Shown here in pieces: positions 57,141 through 64,000 of a DNA stretch of 64,000 bases (position 1 is the first letter of the stretch; every line of letters begins with the position of its first letter). The stretch comes from Dugong dugon. Taxonomy: Eukaryota > Chordata > Mammalia > Sirenia > Dugongidae. Position numbers and translations under genes: made by a program. Under the pieces are notes generated by a model. That model saw only the letters and a list, made by a program, of their open reading frames with translations, had not been told where the DNA came from and did no database searches. The stretch lies in assembly GCA_030035585.1 (NCBI GenBank), contig CM057482.1, forward strand, positions 60,454,828-60,518,827, written 5' to 3'.

Positions 57141-58690
57141 GCTGTTGTTGATAGTTGTTAGGTGATGTAGAGTTGCTTCCAACTCAAAGCCACCCTGTGT
57201 ACAGCAAAACGAAATACTGCCCAGTCCAGCACCATCCTCACAATCATTGTTATGCTTGAGACCATTGTTGCAGCCACTGTGTCGATTCATCCCGTTGAGG
57301 GTCTTCCTCTTTTTCACTGACCCTCCACTGATAACGTGTCCAAAGTATGTGAGATGTAGTCTTGCCACACTCCCTTCTAAGAAGCATTCTGGTTGTACTT
57401 CTTCCAAGACAGATTTGTTCATTCTTTTGGCAGTTCATGGTATATTCAATATTCTTCACCAACACCATGATTCAAAGGCATCGATTCTTCAGTCTTCTTA
57501 CTCATTGTCCAGCTTTCACATATATATGAGGCAACTGAAAACACTGTGGCTTGGGTCAGGCACACTTTAGTTTTCGAGGTGATATCTTTGCTTTTTAACA
57601 CTTTAAAGTGGTCTCTTGCAGCAGATTTGCCCAGTGCATGTGTCATTTGATTTCTTGACTGCTGCTTCCGTGGGGGTGGATTGCGGATCCAAGTAAAATG
57701 AAATCCTTGACAACTTCAATCTTTTCTCTGTTTATCATGATGTTGCTTATTGGTCCACTTGTGAGGATTTTTGTTTTCTTTGTGATGAGGTGTAATCCAT
57801 ACAGAAGGCTGTAGTCGTTGATCTTCATCAGTAAGTGCTTCAAGTCCTCTTCACTTTAAGCAAGCAAGGTTGTGTCATCTACATGTTGCAGGTTGTTAAT
57901 GAGTCTTCCTCCATTCCTGATGCCCCATGCTTCTTCATATAGTCCAGCTTCTCAGATTATTCGCTCAGCAAACAGATTGAATAAGTATGGTGAAAGGACA
58001 CAACTCTGATGCACACCTTTCCCGACTTTAAACCACGCAGTATTCCCTTGTTCTGTTTGAACAACTGCCACTTGATCTATGTACAGGTTCCTTATGAGCA
58101 CAATTAAGTGTTCTGGAATTCTTATTCTTCACAATGTTATCTATAATTTGTTATGATCCAAACAGTCGAATGCCTTTTCATAGTCAATAAAACACATGTA
58201 AACATCTTTTTGGTATTCTCTGCTTTTTCAGCCAGGATCCATCAGACATCAGCAATGACACCCCTGGTTTCACGTCCTCTTCTGAATCTGGTTTGAATTT
58301 CTGGAAGTCCCCTGTCGATGTACTGCTGCAGCGTCTTTTGAATGATCTTCAGCAAAATGTTGCTTGCGTGTGATATCAGTGATATTGTTCGATGATTTCT
58401 GAATTCGGTTGGATCACCTTTCTTGGGAATAGGCAGAAATATGGCTCTCTTCCAGTCAGTTGGCCAGGCAGCTTCTTCCAAATTTTTTGGCATAGATGAG
58501 TGAGTACTTCCAGTGCTGAATCTGTTTGTTGAAACATCTCAATTGGTATTCCATCAATTCCTGGAGCCTTGTTTTTCACCAGTGCCTTCAGTGCAGCTTG
58601 GACTTCTTCCTTCAGTACCATCGGTTCCTGATCATATGCTACCTCCCGAAATGGATGAACATCGACCAATTCTTTTTGGTATAGTGACTC
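57141..58690 (-). mobile_element. RTE LINE, 3' 1.55 kb with decayed RT
   Basis: Begins at the reversed tail (GTTGTTGATAGTTGTTAGG) and extends to the start of the RT domain. The minus strand encodes FLPIPKKGDPTEFRNHRTIS and LISHASNILLKIIQKTLQQY (RT N-terminal part, 58265-58450), NREKIEVVKDFILLGSAI (57670-57740) and the C-terminal part near 57250-57460. Frameshifts and stops break ORF continuity. The reverse transcriptase of this RTE group also mobilises AfroSINEs through a shared tail. Confidence 0.92.
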
Positions 58691-59139
58691 ATAGCCAAAT
58701 TTATCCCACTTCTTTAAAATATACCCTAAGGGTGAACACTCAGAAATGCTTTTAGTATTACCCATGTTTCTTATTGCTACACACTCACATAACGACAGAC
58801 AAACAAAACAACACTGGTATTCCAGATATGCTCGACAGAAGGATGCTCCCTCAACCCAGAGGGGCACCCACCAGATGGCAGGGGTCTAGTCCTATCTACC
58901 ATAGACCACCTTATGGACCTTCCAGGATTCAAATCCACCAGAAATAGCACTTACCTGATTACTGCAGATTTCTTCCCTTGCTTTCTGGAGTTGGCATTGG
59001 GTTCGGAGCATGTCTGCCCAGAGTCTGAAGAGGTGCCCAGACAGAACAAGCAGTCCCGTTGCCAGCTGCTGAGGTCCTCTTCGGGTCAGGACTGGTGCAC
59101 CCTGAGCACTGAGCAGTTGCCTCCTGTCTGGCTCACCCA
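58691..59139. other. Probable internal sequence next to the LTR
   Basis: Lies on the internal side of the minus-strand LTR. A 102-codon minus frame (58892-59200) crosses from here into the LTR end, so it is not a normal gene. Possibly leader/gag-region relic. Confidence 0.35.
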
Positions 59140-59632
59140 AATATGTTCCCAGACCTCTTCTTCTCAGCACAACACTGAGGCACAGTCTGGTTGAAAACAA
59201 AAGAAGAAAGCTTTATTTGGTTGGCCAAGCAAAGGAGCACACCGGGACCTGGGTTGCCAAGATAGCTCCCCTAGGCAGGCACAGGGGTTTATATGGGAAG
59301 GAAAGCAGAGTAGGGGGCTTTTCTTCAGGGCGTGTTCAGGAATGTGGCCTATCAGGATTGGTGGACAACTTCTATGATGATATCGTTGTCATCAGGTCAG
59401 TGCAGACACACTGAGATTCAGGGTTCACAAAATGGCCAAGGTGAAAGGAAAATAGCGGCTTAGCTCCTCCCAGCTCTCTTCCCGCCCCATGTTGGTGAAA
59501 TCTCTGTAATAAGACACCAGGAGGACAAGTTGAGGTTCTTTGCGCATGTGTACATTGTTCTGCGCCTGCACGGGCACCTCAGACTGCTTTTGTCCAGTAT
59601 TTGCCCCCAGCTCCTTCTTTTTCATTCTGACA
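59140..59632 (-). mobile_element. Retroviral LTR, reverse, ERV1-like
   Basis: On the minus strand the LTR starts TGTCAGAATGAAAAAG at 59632, has AATAAAGC at about 59211-59217 and ends near 59140 ('ggaacatatttggg'). The U3-R-U5 arrangement fits a class I endogenous retrovirus LTR. The 3' boundary is uncertain. Confidence 0.55.
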
Positions 59633-60629
59633 GTTTCTCCTGGAACTAGAATGAGGAAGTCAGAATGTCTAGTCTAGCCCTATTAGGCCATCATCTAGCT
59701 ATTGCCCATCTCATTGGTGTTCAGGGTTTTAATTGGGTGGTCAGTCACATAGGCATGCAGTCCTCATGTGACTGATCTAAGCTACCCAGATCTCCCAAAA
59801 GCAAAAACAGACCTTCACCATAAATTACATTGTCAGCATAAACTATCTTGTCAAACAGTATGGCACAAGGCTTCAGGCACACAAAAGCACTCTTATCAGA
59901 ATATTCCAAGGGCTCAGAGCTCACCTCCCAGGGGCAGGCTGAACATCACTCCTAAAGGCAAGCCTTTCTTCTGAAATTACAGCATGTTAGCAACCCAGGC
60001 CTGCTGGGTTAACTTTTCCCTGGACAGCCTTCAAGGAGCAAGCAGCATGTCAGGCCAAGCAGAAGATAAACAAAAAGGTCCATAAGGCCTGCCCATAGGT
60101 ATTACAGTCTAGCATGGAAGACAATTTTAATAAATAATGAAATTTCTGGACATCTGAGAGCCTGTAAATGAAAAGACCTAACCTGAGGGACAGGTTAGAT
60201 GGCTTCTAAGGGAAAGGTATTTACAATAAGGTTCATAGATTTGGTAGAATTTAGCTACTAGCGTGGTTGGGCCTGGTTGATGGCGTGGGGAGAGGTCTGA
60301 GAGACTACTGCAGGTGGGAAATGTGTGTGTAAATCCGAGTCAGCAGAGAATCCAGTATCATCCATGACCTGTGAAAGGGGTGGCTGAAGCATAGAAACAA
60401 AGGTGTGTGGTGCGTGCCAAACTGGAGCGGGTGGTGGGATTTTACAGCCAATAACATACCCACAGTGAAAACAATTTCACCTTGTGTTCACTGGAATAGG
60501 CCAGAATCGCCAGGTCAGTGAGAACAACTCGATGCTGGGGCCAGAGTGTCCGTGACCCAAACGACAGAGAGGATTTTCATTCTGGAGAAAGGACACAAAT
60601 GCTCTGCAGGCTTTTAAACAGTAGAGGTA
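59633..60629. other. No gene recognised; part may be a second LTR
   Basis: 59640-60130 on the minus strand has an 'aattaaaaccctgaacacc' element of the kind seen around LTR TATA boxes. I cannot delimit or name it. Confidence 0.3.
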
Positions 60630-60815
60630 AGGAGCCCTGGTGGCGCAGTGGTTAACGAGATCGTCTACTAACTGAAAGGTCGACAGCTGGACCCACCAGA
60701 GGCTCCCCAGAAGAAAGATGTGGAAGCCTGCTTCTGTAAGGATTATACCCTTGGAAACCCTATGGGGCAGCTCTACTCTGTCCTATATGTTCGCTATGAG
60801 TAGGAGTAGACTCCA
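60630..60815 (+). mobile_element. AfroSINE, near full length, long form
   Basis: Best-preserved head in the window: 'ggagccctggtggcgcagtg', A-box-like TGGCGCAGTGG. It carries the long-form middle ('agaagaaagatgtggaagcc', 'cttctgtaaggattataccc') and 'ccctatggggcagctctact'. The tail 'gttcgctatgagtaggagta' is degraded. Confidence 0.92.
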
Positions 60816-60889
60816 CGCCCACTGGTAAAGCACAAAGCACAGCAGATGGAAAGGATTCGCCGAATGCGTTCTGACCACACTCCCTGTCC

Positions 60890-61400
60890 CTTCTCTTCCA
60901 CAAAGGACCAACGCTCCGGACGGCCCCTGCGTCAGAGGCCCTGACTGGCGCGGGCTGAGCCGACCGTGCTCTGAGGGGCTGCAGAGCTTCCTCGGGAGGA
61001 AGGAGTGGCCGAGAATGCGCACCGCCGGGCCTGGGACCATGCCCTCTGACCCCGCACCTGCCCCTTCAGACCCTCCCGCTCCCTCACGGCTCCACGTGGA
61101 CTGGGCAGACGCCGAGATCTGCAAAAACTTAGACAGGACTGGAAACCCAAGTTAAACGGCCGCCGGGCTGGCGGGCATGCACTTTCACTTCCTGTACCGC
61201 CAGCGAACATACTGGAGGTTGGGGAGACGGGTTCCTGCGGCAGCTTATTCCAGCTGGGAATGCTAAAAGCTATTTCCCTGCCTTCGAGATGCAGTTGGGC
61301 CCTAGGTGGGGACCAGGCTGGCGGTGGCTGCAACCAAAACTGAAGGCGGGGCTGTGGGCGGGACCAGATTTGGTGGGCGGAGCTAGTTGCGCAGGTAGGC
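60890..61400. promoter_or_regulatory. CpG-rich segment with GC boxes
   Basis: GC-rich and CpG-rich for about 500 bp. GC-box-like elements are 'gaaggcggggctgtgggcgg' (61342-61361) and 'ggtgggcggagctag' (61372-61386). There is an ETS-like 'cacttcctgt' near 61189. The overlapping minus-strand frames (156 and 113 codons) are GC-rich shadows. No adjoining gene is recognised; an RTE copy is inserted about 45 bp downstream. Confidence 0.5.
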
Positions 61401-61448
61401 AATAGGGTTCATTTTCCTCCAGTGGGTGCTTCCATTCTATAAAAAACT

Positions 61449-63005
61449 CTGTTGTTGTGGTTAGGTGCCATCGAGCCAGTTGCGATTCATAGCGACCTTA
61501 TGCACAACAGAACTAAACACTGCCGGTCCTGCGCCATGCTTACAATCTTTATGCTTGAGCCCATTGTTGCAGCCACTGTGTCAATCCACCTCGTTGAGCA
61601 TCTTCTTCTTTTTCGCTGACCCTCTACTTTACCAAGCATGATGTCCTTCTCTAGGGACTGATCTCTCCTGATAACATGTCCAAAGTATCTAACACGTAGT
61701 CTTGCCACCCTTGCTTCTAAGGAGCATTCTGGTTGTACTTCTTCCAAGACAGATTTGTTTGTTCTTTTGGCAGTCCATGGTATACTCAATATTCTTCGCC
61801 AACACCACAATTCAAAGGCATCAATTCTTCGGTCTTCCTTACTGATTGTCCAGCTTTCAATTGCCTATGAGGCAAATGAAAACACTATGGCTTGGGTCAG
61901 GTGCACCTTAGTCTTCAAGGTGACATCTTTGCTTTTCAACACTTTAAAGAGGTCTTTTGCAGCAGATTTGCCCAGTGCAATGCATCTTTTGATATCTTGA
62001 CTGCTGCTTCCATGGGTGTTGATTGTGGATCCAAGTAAAATGAAATCCTTGACAACTTCAATCTTTTCTCCATTTATCATGATGTTGCTTGTCAGTCCAG
62101 TTGTGAGGATTTTTGTTTTGAGTTAAGATATAATCTATACTGAAGGCTGTGGTCTTTGATCGTCATCTTCTTCAAGTCCTCTTCACTTTCAGCAAGCAAG
62201 GTTGTGTCATCTGCATAACACAGGTTGCTAATGAGTCTTCCTGCAATCCTGATTACCCATTCTTCATATAGTCCAGCTTCTCAGATTATTTGCTCAGCAA
62301 ACAGCTAGGATAAGTATGGTGAAAGGATATAATCCTGAAGCACACCTTTCCTGACTTTAAACAATGTAGTATTCCCTTGTTCTGTTTGAACGACTACCTC
62401 TTGATTCATTTACAGATTCCTCATGAGCACAGTTAAGTTTTCCAGAATTCCCATTCTCTGCAATGTTAACCATATTTGTTATGATCCACACATCGAGTGC
62501 CTTACTTAGCATAGTCAATAAAAAACAGGCAAACATCTTTCAGGTATTCTCTGCTTTCAGCCAGGATCCATTTGACATCAGCAATAATAGCCCTTGTTCC
62601 ATGCCGTCTTCTAAATCCAGCTTGAATTTCTAGCAGTTGCCTGTCAATATACTGCTGCAGCCTCTTTTGAATGATCTTCAGCAAAATGTTGCTTGCATGT
62701 GATATCAGTGATATTGTTCGATGATTTCTGAATTCGGTTGGATCACCTTTCTTGGGAATAGGCATAAATATGGATGTCTTCCAGTCAGTTGGTCAGGTAG
62801 CTGTCTTCCAAATTTCCTGGCATAGACAAATGAATACTTCCAGCACTGCATCTGTTTGTTGAAACATCTCAATTGGTAGTCCATCAATTCCTGGAGCCTT
62901 GTTTTTTACCAATGCCTGCAGTGCAGCTTGGACTTCTTCCTTCAGTACCATTGGTTCCTGATCATATGTTACCTCCTGAAATGTTTGAACATTGACCAAT
63001 TCTTT
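61449..63005 (-). mobile_element. RTE LINE, 3' 1.55 kb with decayed RT
   Basis: Parallel to the copy at 57141-58690: tail 'gttgttgtggttaggtgcca' reversed, then SVLEEVQPECSLEARVARLR, MINGEKIEVVKDFILLGSTI, PIPKKGDPTEFRNHRTISLI and KAPGIDGLPIEMFQQTDAVL on the minus strand. Broken by frameshifts (for example near 62120 and 62510). Confidence 0.93.
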
Positions 63006-63324
63006 TTATAAAAACCCTAGTTGGTTATATTCACCATCTCTAGTCATGAGGGCAAGACTTTCTTTTTGGATCTTTTACACCCAGAGATGAGAGTGCCTTG
63101 ATTTATTTTGAGTCTAGAGCTTCTGGCACTTGGAGCACATCAATAAAGACAGCATGGTCCACCCAAGGTCTTGGCTTGAATCCTGATCTGTCCTTGTAAT
63201 ATACTAGTTTTGCAACATCTAGGACTTATACAATGAGACAACAGAAGTTGTCTTAAAGAGATTGCTGAGGATTAACTGGGTTAATGGTAACTGAGTTAAT
63301 TCATGTAAAACCCTGATACATATT

Positions 63325-63535
63325 ATTAGTTGCTGTCAAGTCCACTCTGCCTCATGGCGAACTTTTGTATAACAGAAACACTGAAGTCCTGCACTATCTT
63401 CATAATGGTTATGTTTTAGTCCATTGTTGTGGCTATCATGTCAATACTTCTCATTGAGGGTCTCCTTTGTTTTTTGCTGACCCTCCACTTTCCCATACAT
63501 GATGTCCTTTTCTAGTACCTGATCTTTCCTGATGC
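63325..63535 (-). mobile_element. RTE 3' fragment, diverged
   Basis: 'ttagttgctgtcaagtccac', 'gtccattgttgtggctatca', 'ttttgctgaccctccacttt'. More diverged than neighbouring copies. Confidence 0.75.
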
Positions 63536-63639
63536 TAGTGAGCAGTATTTTTCACCTTAAGATAGGGAAAGAGGAAAGCAATCCTGTGTGGTAAAAAGTT
63601 AGTTTATATAGAGAACTTCCAGAATGACTGGAATGTTTC

Positions 63640-64000
63640 GGATGTTAATGGATGACTTCAGAGCATACTGTATAGCATATCCTAAAGAAGTGACTCAATG
63701 TATATGGGGCTCAAAAGGCCACCATGTGTTATCAACACTATGTCTACCCGAACTCCGGGGGAGATGGGACTAGATTATGAGTTCAATCATGTGACAAGTG
63801 AATCAATCACTCATGCCTAAGTAATGAAACCCCAATAAAAACATTGGACACTGAAGCTCAGGTGAGCTTCCTGGTTGGTAATATATGTCTATGCATGGGG
63901 GAAGAGAGGGTGCAAGCATCCTTGTGACATGGGAGCTCCACATTTGCAACCTCTTCAAACCTCACCCTGTGTATCTCTTCTTTATGGTGGGCCTGATTTG
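63640..64000 (+). mobile_element. LTR, ERVL-like, cut by window end
   Basis: 'catgcctaagtaatgaaacc', 'ccaataaaaacattggacac', 'gagcttcctggttggtaata' and 'cctcaccctgtgtatctctt' follow the order of an old mammalian ERVL-type LTR as I remember it. The 3' end lies outside the window. Confidence 0.5.

Noticed and set aside
60630-60700. Possible tRNA gene from A-box and B-box-like motifs
   Set aside because: It is the tRNA-derived head of an AfroSINE; no cloverleaf with anticodon arm and acceptor stem is preserved.
60783-61402. 113- and 156-codon minus frames
   Set aside because: Open because the CpG island is GC-rich; no protein family is seen.

Overview
The window looks like gene-poor nuclear DNA from an afrotherian mammal, most likely an elephant. 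The argument rests on repeats. There are many AfroSINE copies (tRNA-like head, boxes resembling GCGCAGTGG and GTTCGAATCC, tail resembling TATGAGTCGGAATCGACT). There are also many fragments of the partner RTE-type LINE with (AAC)n tails, a long-3'UTR L1 lineage, and MST/MLT1-type MaLR LTRs. I see no intact protein-coding gene. The coding-like sequence present is retrocopies, decayed genes and transposon ORFs.

Layout. 1-8 kb: retroviral LTRs, an RTE piece, a broken intronless MARK/Par-1-family kinase retrocopy (3887-5860, minus), an 860-bp A-rich tract and an old L1. 8-13 kb: a MaLR LTR with internal sequence, rearranged and inverted RTE fragments, a MER5A-like transposon and an olfactory-receptor pseudogene. 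16.9-20.1 kb: a dead KRAB zinc-finger gene on the minus strand. Its KRAB-A exon, a second exon and two copies of part of the finger exon are visible, and the duplicated part is separated by a (CA)n array. 20.5-28 kb: MaLR LTRs, one nested in another with both 5-bp target duplications kept. 30.1-34.5 kb: a 4.35-kb L1-derived element with 5'UTR, decayed ORF1 and a long 3'UTR but no ORF2 (HAL1-like), bounded by a perfect 20-bp target-site duplication. 36-40 kb: L2, L1, hAT-like and AfroSINE copies.

40.5-51.9 kb is best read as one MaLR provirus. It sits in an older L1, which resumes on the far side, and it has been inflated to over 11 kb by later insertions. These include an L1 that itself carries another LTR, two opposed L1 3' ends, and a C18orf21 retropseudogene broken by an AfroSINE and an RTE fragment. 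52-64 kb holds an unrecognised coding remnant, two CpG-rich GC-box segments that could be old promoters, two parallel 1.55-kb RTE copies, a retroviral LTR and an LTR running off the window end.

The main interest is the ORF2-less L1 element and the fact that target-site duplications let the order of insertions be read directly. Repeat family names come from recognition of consensus-like sequence, not from a database search, so most interspersed-repeat boundaries are good to roughly 10-30 bp. Boundaries supported by target-site duplications are exact.
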